This document shows positions 34,780 through 43,253 of a stretch of DNA of 64,000 bases, piece after piece; within the stretch, counting starts at the first letter, position 1; the number at the start of each line of letters is the position of its first letter. The notes beneath the pieces are model-generated. The model was not told where the DNA came from. It ran no database searches and worked only from the letters and a program-made list of their open reading frames with translations. Origin of the DNA: Streptomyces mutomycini (lineage in GTDB: Bacteria; Actinomycetota; Actinomycetes; Streptomycetales; Streptomycetaceae); the NCBI RefSeq assembly GCF_001700505.1, contig NZ_MAPV01000129.1, positions 1-64,000 on the forward strand, given 5' to 3'. The translations under genes were made by a program, and so were the position numbers.

Positions 34780-34792
34780 TCAAGTTTGACGA
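34777..34792. promoter_or_regulatory. PadR operator candidate 1
   Basis: TAATCAAGTTTGACGA, an imperfect copy of the dyad at 34823, overlapping the padR stop codon. Confidence 0.6.
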
Positions 34793-34822
34793 ATGATGCC
34801 ACGAGGTTTACCTTCTCCTTGC

Positions 34823-34838
34823 TAGTCAAGTTTGACTA
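34823..34838. promoter_or_regulatory. PadR operator candidate 2
   Basis: TAGTCAA-GT-TTGACTA is a perfect 7-bp inverted repeat, 26 nt before the ABC ATPase start codon and 46 bp from candidate 1. Its placement suits repression of the exporter genes. Confidence 0.7.
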
Positions 34839-34863
34839 CGCGATTGGAAGGGCTGGTGGCGCA

Positions 34864-35826
34864 GTGAGCGAGGCAATCGTCGTCGACGGAGTGCACAAGC
34901 GGTACGGAGAGAAGAGGGCCCTGGCCGGCCTCGACCTCACCGTCCGGCGCGGAACGGTCCATGGGGTGCTCGGCCCCAACGGGGCCGGCAAGACCACGGC
35001 GGTCCGTGTGCTGACGACCCTGCTGCGGCACGACGGGGGCCGGGCCGAAGTCGCCGGGTTCGACGTACGGTCCGAGGCCGCCGAGGTCAGGCGGCGGATC
35101 GGACTGCTGGGGCAGCACGCGGCGGTGGACGAGGAACTCGGTGGCCGGCAGAACCTGGAGATGTTCGGCCGGCTGTACCACCTGGGCGCACGCCGGGCGG
35201 GCCTGCGGGCCGACGAACTGCTGGAGCGGTTCGGGCTCTCGGACACCGGGCGCAAGGCGGTCAAGCAGTACAGCGGAGGCATGCGGCGCCGGCTCGACCT
35301 GGCCGCTTCCCTGATCACCGACCCGGAGGTGCTGTTCCTGGACGAGCCCACGACCGGACTCGACCCGCGTGGGCGGGCCGAGGTGTGGAGCGCCGTGCGT
35401 TCACTGGCCGGCGGCGGCACCACCGTCCTGCTGACCACCCAGTATCTGGAGGAGGCCGACCAGCTGGCCGCCCGGATCTCCGTGATCGACGACGGCAGGG
35501 TCATCGCCGAGGGCACGGCCGACCGGCTCAAGGCGATGGTGGGCGGTGACCGCGTCGACGTGGTCGTCCGCGACGCCCACCGGCTCGGCGAGGCAGCCGC
35601 GCTGCTCGGTGACGGGGCGACCGTGGACGTGGACCGGCGGCTGATCGGCGCGCCCGCCGCGGACCGCATGCGGACCCTGACCCGCACCGTACGGGTGCTG
35701 GAGGAGGCAGGCATCGAGGCGGAGGACATCGCGGTGCGCCGGCCCACGCTGGACGAGGTCTTCCTGTCCCTCACCGGAGGCGGCAGCGGGACCCGCACAC
35801 CCACGGACGCGGAGGTGGCGGCATGA
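34864..35826 (+). CDS. Drug-type ABC transporter ATPase (DrrA-like)
   Basis: 320 residues. Walker [13 protein letters not shown], signature [15 protein letters not shown], Walker [12 protein letters not shown] and a C-terminal extension typical of DrrA-type ATPases. It powers export of a hydrophobic compound with the permease encoded next. GTG 34864 chosen; the GGAAGGG site is 11 nt away. The stop overlaps the permease ATG. Confidence 0.92.
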   Translation: MSEAIVVDGVHKRYGEKRALAGLDLTVRRGTVHGVLGPNGAGKTTAVRVLTTLLRHDGGRAEVAGFDVRSEAAEVRRRIGLLGQHAAVDEELGGRQNLEMFGRLYHLGARRAGLRADELLERFGLSDTGRKAVKQYSGGMRRRLDLAASLITDPEVLFLDEPTTGLDPRGRAEVWSAVRSLAGGGTTVLLTTQYLEEADQLAARISVIDDGRVIAEGTADRLKAMVGGDRVDVVVRDAHRLGEAAALLGDGATVDVDRRLIGAPAADRMRTLTRTVRVLEEAGIEAEDIAVRRPTLDEVFLSLTGGGSGTRTPTDAEVAA

Positions 35827-36629
35827 GCACGGCGACGGCGGGACCGGGACGCCTCGGCTGGGCGCTGACCGACTCCTGGACGATGACCCGGCGCGAACTG
35901 GCGCACTGGGCACGGCAACCCGTCCAGGTGGTCGTCGGTCTGGTCTTCCCGGTGATGCTGCTCCTGATGTTCAACTACCTCGTCGGCGGTGGCAGCGGGG
36001 TCGACGGGGACCACACCGAGTTCCTGGTCCCCGGCATGCTGGCGCTCACCATGGCCTTCGGCCTGGAGGGCACGATGCTGGCCGTCACCCAGGACCTGAA
36101 CAAGGGGGTCATCGACCGGTTCCGGTCCATGCCGATGGTCTCGGGAGCGGTCCTGGTCGGGCGGAGCGCCGCCGACATGCTCCAGTCGGTGGCCGCGCTC
36201 GCCGTGATGACCGGAGTCGGATACGCCCTGGGCTGGCGCTGGCACAACGGAGCGGGCGCCGCACTGGCCGCGCTGGGACTGCTGCTCCTGCTGCGGTTCG
36301 CCATGCTGTGGATCGGCATCCACCTCGCGATGGTCGCGGGCAGACCCGAGATGGTGCAGGCCGTGCAGATCCTGGTCTGGCCGGTGGGCTTCCTCTCCAA
36401 CGTCTTCGCGTCACCGGAGTCGATGCCGGGCTGGCTGGGCACAGTCGTGGAGTGGAACCCGATGTCGGCCACGGCGACGGCGGTACGCGGCCTGTTCGGC
36501 AACCCGGGCGGCCCGACGGGCTCCTGGGCCGCCGAGCACGCCGAACTGCTCGCGGTCCTGTGGCCGGTGGCGCTGATCGCCGTGTTCCTCCCGCTGGCGG
36601 TAGGGAGGTTCGCGCGGCTCAGCCGCTGA
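35823..36629 (+). CDS. ABC-2 type permease (DrrB-like)
   Basis: 268 residues with six hydrophobic helices; the N-terminal segment contains [25 protein letters not shown] and the C-terminal half [19 protein letters not shown], the DrrB signature. Forms an efflux pump with the ATPase; the ATGA overlap shows coupling. Confidence 0.92.
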   Translation: MSTATAGPGRLGWALTDSWTMTRRELAHWARQPVQVVVGLVFPVMLLLMFNYLVGGGSGVDGDHTEFLVPGMLALTMAFGLEGTMLAVTQDLNKGVIDRFRSMPMVSGAVLVGRSAADMLQSVAALAVMTGVGYALGWRWHNGAGAALAALGLLLLLRFAMLWIGIHLAMVAGRPEMVQAVQILVWPVGFLSNVFASPESMPGWLGTVVEWNPMSATATAVRGLFGNPGGPTGSWAAEHAELLAVLWPVALIAVFLPLAVGRFARLSR

Positions 36630-36644
36630 CCGCTCTTCGGCGCG

Positions 36645-38069
36645 TCAGTGGTGGAAGGCCGTCCGGACCCCCGCGCCCCGGTGCAACGGATGGGCCTGGG
36701 CGCGCAGTTCCGGCAGGAGTCCGCGCAGGTCGTCCACCAGCATCTCCGCGAGGTCCGAGGAGAAGCCGTTGCGGCACACGACACGCAGCACCGACAGGTC
36801 CTGGCGGTTGGCGGGGAAGGTGTACGCGGGCACCAGCCACCCGCGCTCGCGCAGCCGCCTCGACACGTCGAAGACGTCGTACGCCTTCACGTCGGGCATC
36901 GTCGTCAGGGCGAACACCGGGAGTTCGCCGCCCCGGGTCAGCAGCCGGAAGTCGTCCAGGGACTCGAACTCCGCGGCCAGCCGCAGCGCGATGTCCCGCG
37001 ACGCCTGCTGGACGGCGCGATAACCCTCCCGGCCCAGCCGCAGGAACGTGTAGTACTGCGCCACGACCTGTGCGCCGGGCCGGGAGAAGTTCAGCGCGAA
37101 GGTGGGCATGTCGCCGCCCAGATAGTTGACCCGGAAGACCAGCTCCTCCGGCAGTTCGGCGGGGGACCGCCACAGGGCCCACCCCACCCCCGGGTAGACC
37201 AGGCCGTACTTGTGCCCGGAGGTGTTGATCGAGGACACCCTGGGGAGCCGGAAGTCCCACACCACGTCCTCGTCGAGGAACGGCGCCACCATCGCCCCGG
37301 ACGCCCCGTCCACATGGACGGGGATGTCGAGCCCGGTGCGCTCCTGCAGATCGTCCAGCGCCGCGCAGAGCTCCGCGATCGGTTCGTAGGAACCGTCGAA
37401 GGTGGAGCCGAGGATCCCGACCACGCCGATGGTGTTCTCGTCGCACAGTTCGGCGGCAGCCTGCGGGTCGAGATGGAAACGCTCGCCCTCCATCGGGACC
37501 TGGCGGGGCTCCACCTCCCAGAACGTGCAGAACTTCTCCCAGCAGACCTGCACGTTGACGCCCATCACCAGATTGGGCCGGGCGGACGCCGGATAGCGGT
37601 CGGCGTTCCGGGCGGACCAGCGGCGCTTCAGAGCCATCCCCGCCAGCATGCATGCCTCGCTGGATCCCGTGGTCGAGCAGCCCACCGTGGACCCGGGGTC
37701 GGGGGCGTTCCAGAGGTCGGCGAGCATCGCCACACAGCGCCGTTCCAGCTCGGCGGTGCGCGGGTACTCGTCCTTGTCGATCATGTTCTTGTCCCGGCAC
37801 TCGCTCATGAGCACGCCGGCCTGGGGTTCCATCCAGGTGGTGACGAACGTGGCGAGGTTGAGCCGGGAGTTCCCGTCGAGCATCAGCTCGTCGTGGATGA
37901 GCTGGTAGGCGGTCGACGGCGGCAGCGGGCCGTCCGGCAGACGGTGCGTCGGCGGCGCGGCGACCATCGGCGCGGTCGGGTCGGCCTCCCCGAAGAACGG
38001 GTTCAGCGCGAGCCTGCGGTGCTCGTCGGTCGGCGCGGCCTCGCCGTGCGAACCCTTGTGGAGCGGCAT
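36645..38069 (-). CDS. gadB: Glutamate decarboxylase
   Basis: 474-residue PLP enzyme converting glutamate to GABA with proton consumption. The N-terminal RLNLATFVTTWMEP segment, substrate-site GCSTTGSSEACML, HVDGASGAMVAPF and PLP lysine K287 (SGHKYGLVYPG) match the E. coli GadB type. No antiporter gene is adjacent. Co-directional with wrbA, 11 nt apart. Confidence 0.94.
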   Translation of the reverse strand: MPLHKGSHGEAAPTDEHRRLALNPFFGEADPTAPMVAAPPTHRLPDGPLPPSTAYQLIHDELMLDGNSRLNLATFVTTWMEPQAGVLMSECRDKNMIDKDEYPRTAELERRCVAMLADLWNAPDPGSTVGCSTTGSSEACMLAGMALKRRWSARNADRYPASARPNLVMGVNVQVCWEKFCTFWEVEPRQVPMEGERFHLDPQAAAELCDENTIGVVGILGSTFDGSYEPIAELCAALDDLQERTGLDIPVHVDGASGAMVAPFLDEDVVWDFRLPRVSSINTSGHKYGLVYPGVGWALWRSPAELPEELVFRVNYLGGDMPTFALNFSRPGAQVVAQYYTFLRLGREGYRAVQQASRDIALRLAAEFESLDDFRLLTRGGELPVFALTTMPDVKAYDVFDVSRRLRERGWLVPAYTFPANRQDLSVLRVVCRNGFSSDLAEMLVDDLRGLLPELRAQAHPLHRGAGVRTAFHH

Positions 38070-38080
38070 GGGCGGTCCCC

Positions 38081-38704
38081 TCAGTTCTCGGCGGCGAGTC
38101 CGGCCTTGATGGCGCGGGTGAATTTCACGACCCGTTCGGCCTGGACCCGCGCTGCGGTCAGGGTCTGCTCGGCCACAGGGATGTCGCCCTGCCCCGACAC
38201 GTGGGAGGTGCCGTACGGATTGCCGTCGACGAACTTCGAGGGGTCCGTGTAGCCGGGAGGGACCAGGATGCCGCCGAAGTGGTGGACCGTGTTGTACAGC
38301 GCCAGCAGGGTGGATTCCTGACCGCCGTGGGCGGTACTGCTGGCGGTGAAGCCGCTGTAGACCTTGTCGGCGAGCTTCCCGGCCTGCCAGAGGCCTCCCA
38401 GCGTGTCGAGGAACTGCTTGAGCTGGGCGGTGACGTTCCCGTAGCGGGTGGGTGTCCCGAAGATCACCGCGTCCGCCCAGACCATGTCGTCCGGCGAGAC
38501 CTCCGGGATGCCGGCGGTCGCCCTCGCGTGTTCGGCCCAGACCGGATTCGAGTCGATGGCCGCCTGCGGGGCGAGCTCGGCGGCCTTGCGCAGGCGTACC
38601 TGCGCACCGGCATTCTCGGCGTCCTTCGCGACGGCCTCGGCGATCGTGGAGATGGTGCCGGTGGAGGAGTAGTAGATGACGGCGACGTTGACGGACGTGG
38701 GCAT
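38081..38704 (-). CDS. wrbA: NAD(P)H:quinone oxidoreductase, WrbA-type flavoprotein
   Basis: 207-residue flavodoxin-like protein: FMN-phosphate loop YYSSTGTISTIAEAV, FGTPTRYGNVTAQLKQFLD and STAHGGQESTLLA. Two-electron reduction of quinones, limiting redox stress. Likely co-transcribed with gadB downstream. Confidence 0.92.
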   Translation of the reverse strand: MPTSVNVAVIYYSSTGTISTIAEAVAKDAENAGAQVRLRKAAELAPQAAIDSNPVWAEHARATAGIPEVSPDDMVWADAVIFGTPTRYGNVTAQLKQFLDTLGGLWQAGKLADKVYSGFTASSTAHGGQESTLLALYNTVHHFGGILVPPGYTDPSKFVDGNPYGTSHVSGQGDIPVAEQTLTAARVQAERVVKFTRAIKAGLAAEN

Positions 38705-38763
38705 GCGGGAGCCTCCGGGAAAAGGACGTGGACGGACCGGGGAGCGGGGGGAGGTGGTGCGGA

Positions 38764-39129
38764 TCAGGACGCGCTGATCACGGCCGCCGTCCCGTAGGCA
38801 CAGACCTCGGTGCCCACGTCGGCCGCCTCACTCACGTCGAAGCGCATCATCAGCACCGCGTTCGCGCCGCGCGCCCTGGCCTGGTCGACGAGCCGCTCCA
38901 TGGCCTGGTTGCGGGTCTCTACGAGTGTCTTGGTCAGCCCTTTCAGCTCACCGCCGACCATCGACTTCAGACCTGCGCCGATCTGGCTGCCGAGGTGGCG
39001 GGAGCGGACCGTGAGTCCGAACACCTCACCGATGACCTGCGTCACCTGAAAGCCCGGTACGTCGTTCGTGGTGACGACCAGGACGTCCGCACGGGGCGTC
39101 TGCCCGCCGCCGTATTCCTCAATGCCCAT
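38764..39129 (-). CDS. YbjQ family (DUF74) protein
   Basis: 121 residues; TTNDVPGFQVTQVIGEVFGL, RNQAMERLVDQARARGANAV and MRFDVSE are the YbjQ signature of pentameric beta-barrel proteins of unclear role. Begins right after a strong GGAGG site. Same strand as wrbA, 59 nt upstream of it. Confidence 0.9.
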   Translation of the reverse strand: MGIEEYGGGQTPRADVLVVTTNDVPGFQVTQVIGEVFGLTVRSRHLGSQIGAGLKSMVGGELKGLTKTLVETRNQAMERLVDQARARGANAVLMMRFDVSEAADVGTEVCAYGTAAVISAS

Positions 39130-39278
39130 GACGTGGCACCTCCTGCGGCAAGCTTTGCCCCGGTTCGTACCGCGCGCATCCTTGCTTACGCCAGTGGAAC
39201 CCAGGCGTCCGCCGCAGCGTTGATAGCTTGGGGCGGCCACGCAGCCGCGCACACCGACCAACCCTGGAGCCCGGACCC

Positions 39279-40679
39279 TTGAATACGCTTGCGCTCGGCC
39301 CGAGCTGGCTGGACCCGGATTATCTGCTCAACACCTTCGGGCTGCCCGGACTCCTGCTCATCGTGTTCGCCGAGTCCGGACTGCTCATCGGCTTCTTCCT
39401 GCCCGGTGACTCCCTGCTGTTCACCACAGGACTTCTGGTGACGACCGGAGACCTGAAGTACCCCCTGTGGCTCGTCTGTTTCCTGGTCGCCCTGGCGGCG
39501 ATCATCGGTGACCAGGTCGGCTATCTCTTCGGCCGCAAGGTGGGGCCGGCCCTCTTCAAGCGGCCGGACTCCCGTCTCTTCAAGCAGGAGAACGTCGAGA
39601 AGGCCCACGAGTTCTTCGAGAAGTACGGACCGAAGTCGCTGGTGCTGGCCCGCTTCGTCCCCATCGTCCGGACATTCACGCCGATCATCGCCGGTGTCAG
39701 CCGGATGAACTACCGCTCGTTCATCACGTACAACATCATCGGCGGCATCCTCTGGGGCGTCGGCGTGACGGTACTGGGCGCGGCCCTCGGCAAGATCGAC
39801 TTCGTGCACGAGAACATCGAGATGATCCTCATCCTGATCGTGCTCATCTCGGTGGTGCCGATCGTGATCGAGTTCCTGCGGGCCCGCAGCAGGTCGAAGA
39901 AGGAAGGCGCCGCGCAGCAGGGCGACGACCGGGGCCCCTCGGGCGACGGCCCCACGGCGGGCCACCACGGCGGAGCGGGCGACGACGGCCAGGGCCCCGC
40001 CGCCCACCAGTACACCGCTGACCGTACGGGCCAGTACGGCGGCAGCCCGTACGGCACGGACCAGGCCGGCCCGTACGGCACGGACCAGGCCGGCCCGTAC
40101 GGCGGCGGTCAGGACGCCCAGTACGGCGGCGGTCAGTACGGCAGTGGTCAGGCGAGCCAGTACGGCGGCGGTCAGTACGGCAATGGCCAAGCGGGCCAGT
40201 ACGGCGGCCAGGACGCCCGGTACGGCGACGGTCGTAGTGCTCAGTACGGCACGCATCAGGGCGGTGGACAGTACGGCGCCGCGGATCAGGGCGGTCAGTA
40301 CAGCGGCGGCCAGGGACAGTACAGCGGCGGACAGCAGTACGGTCAGTACGGCGCCGCTCAGGGCGCCCAGTGCAACAGCGCTCAGGGGCAGCAGTACGGC
40401 GGCGAACAGGGCGCCCAGTACGGCGGTGGCCAGTACAGCGCCGAGCAGGCCGGCCAGTACGGCGGCCAGGGCACTCCCTACGGCCACGGTCAGCCGGCGC
40501 AGTACGACGCCCCGGGGCAGGCCGGTCAGTACGGCGGAGCCCAGGGCGGTCAGCAGTACGGCGAAGGCCAGGCCGCCCCGTACGCCGGGAGCGGGCCCTA
40601 CGGCGACCGGCCCCCGGCCGGCCGGGGCGACGGCCAGGACGACGACCCGGACCAGTACGGGTGGCAGAACAGGCGCTGA
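39279..40679 (+). CDS. DedA-family membrane protein with a long Gly/Gln/Tyr-rich tail
   Basis: 466 residues. Residues ~1-205 are a normal DedA (SNARE-associated) domain: FFLPGDSLLFTTGLL, GDQVGYLFGRKVG, FGR...EFFEKYGPKSLVLARFVPIVRTF and GGILWGVGV; such proteins are lipid flippases/transporters. Residues ~245-460 are almost entirely QYGG/GQYG/QAGQYG units, a prion-like, disordered cytoplasmic tail with a single Cys. Start TTG 39279, 8 nt after GGAGC, giving MNTLALGPSWLDPDYLL. The DNA of the tail is highly repetitive and recombination-prone. Confidence 0.88.
   Translation: MNTLALGPSWLDPDYLLNTFGLPGLLLIVFAESGLLIGFFLPGDSLLFTTGLLVTTGDLKYPLWLVCFLVALAAIIGDQVGYLFGRKVGPALFKRPDSRLFKQENVEKAHEFFEKYGPKSLVLARFVPIVRTFTPIIAGVSRMNYRSFITYNIIGGILWGVGVTVLGAALGKIDFVHENIEMILILIVLISVVPIVIEFLRARSRSKKEGAAQQGDDRGPSGDGPTAGHHGGAGDDGQGPAAHQYTADRTGQYGGSPYGTDQAGPYGTDQAGPYGGGQDAQYGGGQYGSGQASQYGGGQYGNGQAGQYGGQDARYGDGRSAQYGTHQGGGQYGAADQGGQYSGGQGQYSGGQQYGQYGAAQGAQCNSAQGQQYGGEQGAQYGGGQYSAEQAGQYGGQGTPYGHGQPAQYDAPGQAGQYGGAQGGQQYGEGQAAPYAGSGPYGDRPPAGRGDGQDDDPDQYGWQNRR
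40010..40660 (+). repeat. Degenerate CAGTACGGCGG-type repeats encoding the DedA tail
   Basis: About 650 bp of short degenerate units around CAGTACGGC, in frame with the DedA protein; a duplicated unit encoding YGTDQAGP lies at 40050-40100. Long antisense open frames here are a by-product of the codon bias. Confidence 0.8.
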
Positions 40680-40697
40680 CCCGCCGCGCACGCACCG

Positions 40698-40742
40698 ACG
40701 GCGCCCCGGTCCCCATGAGCATGAGGGGGCCGGGGCGCCGTT
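40698..40742. terminator. Bidirectional terminator between dedA and the ThrE-type gene
   Basis: A ~17-bp GC-rich stem (ACGGCGCCCCGGTCCCC at 40698-40714 with its complement at 40725-40742) and a 10-nt loop lie between convergent genes. Confidence 0.85.
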
Positions 40743-40758
40743 CGTGTGCCGGCAGCGG

Positions 40759-42471
40759 TCAGAAGCCGCGGGTCCGCTTGGCGGCCCGCCGGGAAGCGCC
40801 CCCGACCGCGCCCGGCACCCGCATGAACAGCCGGGAGATCTCACTTCCCAGATTGACCCCGATGGCGATCGCGAGGGCCGTGGCGACAGCGGTGAAGAGC
40901 GAGGTGAGCCCCGTGTCCACCTCGTTCTGCGCCACGCCGAGCAGACCGAAGTAGGTCGCCGAACCGGGCAGCAGCGGGCCGATCGCGGCCGTGATGTAGG
41001 GCAGCGACGAGGTGTAGCGGTAGCGGGAGAACAACTGGCCGAACAGCCCCACCAGGCCGGCCGCCACCGCTGTCGCCGCCACCGGCGAGATACCGCCCTC
41101 GCGGGCCATCGCCCCGAAGATGACCCAGGCCACGCCTCCGTTGAGGGTCACCGCGAGCACCGTGGAACGATCCTGCTGGAGCAGGATCGCGAAGGCCAGG
41201 GTGAGGGCCATGGAGGCCAGGATCTGGAGCACCGGCCTGTCGTTGGCGATGAACCTCGCCTCCGGGTTGAGCTCGGCGCCGAGCTGGACCCCCAGATAGA
41301 GCATCAGCAGGACGCCGCCCACGATGCCGATGAAGAAGTACATGACCTCCAGGAGCCGGGCCCCCGCGGTGAGGTAGTAGCCGGTCAGGCCGTCCTGCAC
41401 CCCGGCGACCAGGGCACGCCCGGGCAGCAGTGCGAAGAGCCCACCGGTGATCACCGCCGAGGGCCGCACGTCCGTGGAGTGGGTGAGGGTCAGCGCGATG
41501 CCCATCGCGGCGGGAGGCATGGCCGCGACCATGAACTGGTAGAACTCGGGCAGCCCGCGCCCGGCGCAGAGCCAGGCCAGCCGGTCGCCGAGCATCGCGC
41601 CCGCCGCCGCCACGAGGAAGACCAGTACACCACCGCCGACCAGCACCGATGCCGAGCCCGCGAGCAGACCGGCGGCGGCCGTCAGCACCCAGCCCGGATA
41701 CGGGTGCCGGTTACGGCGGATCTCCGCCAGGCGCCGGTAGGCCTCCTCCAGCGAGACCTCGACGTGTTCCGCCGAGGTGATGTCGTCGATCAGCCGGAAC
41801 ACGGCTGCCAGCCGGGTGTAGTCGGTGCCCCGGCGGCGTACGGTACGGCTGGCCGTGATGGGGTCGTCGACCAGTGACGGCTGGTACGAGATGGACAGCA
41901 GTGTGAAGGTGACCGTCGGCTCGGAGCGGTCGAGCCCGTACGAACGCGTCACCGCGAACATGGCCGCCTCGACGTCCTCGGCACCCTCGCCGCCCGCCAG
42001 AAGCAGCTCCCCGATACGCAGGGTGAGGTCGAGCACGCGCGGTACGGCGGGTCCCGCGTCGTCGGTCCTCTGCACGCTCTCGGGCGCCGGACGTTCGGTC
42101 ACCGGCATGCGCAGCATGGTGCGCATCCGGTCCTGCCAGGGGGCTTCCTTGGTCAGCCGGACCATCGGAATGCCGTGCGCGGGGGTGAACGAGGGCTGCT
42201 GGTGCTGGGCGCTGTACCCGCTCGGCGGGACGAAGGCGGAGGTGAGCGTGTCGGATCCCGAACCGCCTCCCGGCCCGGAAGCGGAACCCTGGCCGGAACC
42301 GGACGACACGGTCGGATCGGTGTGCAGACCTGCCGGAAGGGCGAATTCCGATGTCGGATGCTCCTCCTCGGGCGGGCCCGCGGGCTGCCCGACACCTACG
42401 GGCGGGACGAAGGCGCTGTGTGCCTCGTCGGACTGGGGCTTCTGGTCCTCGGGACCGCCCTGTTCCGCCAC
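40759..42471 (-). CDS. Threonine/serine exporter family protein (ThrE-like)
   Basis: 570 residues. A disordered Pro/Gly/Ser-rich N-terminus (~1-150) precedes a cytoplasmic DUF1212 (ThrE) domain with DLTLRIGELLLAGGEGAEDV and VTFTLLSIS, then about ten transmembrane helices including the ThrE_2 part (GSATYFGLLGVAQN). Homologous to Corynebacterium ThrE. Start: GTG 42471 (or 42474) after GAGG; a longer frame to 42621 would run through the pyrophosphatase terminator hairpin and is rejected. Confidence 0.85.
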   Translation of the reverse strand: MAEQGGPEDQKPQSDEAHSAFVPPVGVGQPAGPPEEEHPTSEFALPAGLHTDPTVSSGSGQGSASGPGGGSGSDTLTSAFVPPSGYSAQHQQPSFTPAHGIPMVRLTKEAPWQDRMRTMLRMPVTERPAPESVQRTDDAGPAVPRVLDLTLRIGELLLAGGEGAEDVEAAMFAVTRSYGLDRSEPTVTFTLLSISYQPSLVDDPITASRTVRRRGTDYTRLAAVFRLIDDITSAEHVEVSLEEAYRRLAEIRRNRHPYPGWVLTAAAGLLAGSASVLVGGGVLVFLVAAAGAMLGDRLAWLCAGRGLPEFYQFMVAAMPPAAMGIALTLTHSTDVRPSAVITGGLFALLPGRALVAGVQDGLTGYYLTAGARLLEVMYFFIGIVGGVLLMLYLGVQLGAELNPEARFIANDRPVLQILASMALTLAFAILLQQDRSTVLAVTLNGGVAWVIFGAMAREGGISPVAATAVAAGLVGLFGQLFSRYRYTSSLPYITAAIGPLLPGSATYFGLLGVAQNEVDTGLTSLFTAVATALAIAIGVNLGSEISRLFMRVPGAVGGASRRAAKRTRGF

Positions 42472-42551
42472 CACTCGACCTCGTTCCTCCTCGACCGCTC
42501 GTTCCGGGAGCGCTTCTGCCCAGTATGGGCACGGACATGGGTGGCCACACG

Positions 42552-42589
42552 CAACGGGCGGCGCACCGGTGAAGGTGCGCCGCCCGTTG
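42552..42589 (-). terminator. Terminator of the pyrophosphatase gene
   Basis: A perfect 14-bp stem (CAACGGGCGGCGCA at 42552-42565 with TGCGCCGCCCGTTG at 42576-42589) and a 10-nt loop, 83 nt after the ppa stop. No U-tract, as is common in Streptomyces. Confidence 0.85.
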
Positions 42590-42672
42590 TCCGTACGGTC
42601 AGCTGGGCCAGTGGGCCCCATGTGCCGTTACCCGCGCCGTCCCGCCCGTAAGCGGAAGCCGGAAGGGGAACG

Positions 42673-43167
42673 TCAGTGCGCGCCGCCCTGCGCCTCGAGG
42701 CGCTTGTAGGAGGCCTCGATCTCGGCCTCGGCCTCGGCGCGGCCGACCCAGTCGGCGCCCTCGACGGACTTGCCCGGCTCCAGGTCCTTGTAGACCTCGA
42801 AGAAGTGCTGGATCTCCAGGCGGTCGAACTCCGACACGTGGTGGATGTCGCGCAGGTGCTCCACCCGGGGGTCGGACGCGGGGACGCACAGCAGCTTGTC
42901 GTCGCCGCCGGCCTCGTCGGTCATCCGGAACATGCCGATGGCGCGGCACTTGATGAGGCAGCCGGGGAAGGTCGGCTCCTCGAGGATGACGAGCGCGTCC
43001 AGCGGGTCGCCGTCCTCGCCGAGGGTGTTCTCTACGAAGCCGTAGTCGGCCGGGTAGCTGGTCGAGGTGAAGAGTCGACGGTCCAGGCGGATCCGACCGG
43101 TCTCGTGGTCCACCTCGTACTTGTTCCGCGAACCCTTCGGGATCTCGATAACGACGTCGAACTCCAC
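42673..43167 (-). CDS. ppa: Inorganic pyrophosphatase
   Basis: 164-residue family I enzyme hydrolysing PPi to phosphate: [34 protein letters not shown] and [13 protein letters not shown] carry the metal and substrate ligands. Start: GTG 43167 ([10 protein letters not shown]) with GGAGG 8 nt upstream; in-frame ATGs further upstream sit over or before that site. Divergent from the PBP4 gene. Confidence 0.95.
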   Translation of the reverse strand: MEFDVVIEIPKGSRNKYEVDHETGRIRLDRRLFTSTSYPADYGFVENTLGEDGDPLDALVILEEPTFPGCLIKCRAIGMFRMTDEAGGDDKLLCVPASDPRVEHLRDIHHVSEFDRLEIQHFFEVYKDLEPGKSVEGADWVGRAEAEAEIEASYKRLEAQGGAH

Positions 43168-43253
43168 GGGTGGCTCCTCCATGATCAACACATACGACTG
43201 GTGGTTAAGTGTCCCTCACGCAGATGAGTGCTCGCGAAAGGGGCTGGTCAACG

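Noticed and set aside
39186..40844. A 552-residue minus-strand open frame across the dedA tail
   Set aside because: Ala/Val/Leu repeats arise from reading the QYGG repeats in antisense; the DedA frame has recognisable domains.
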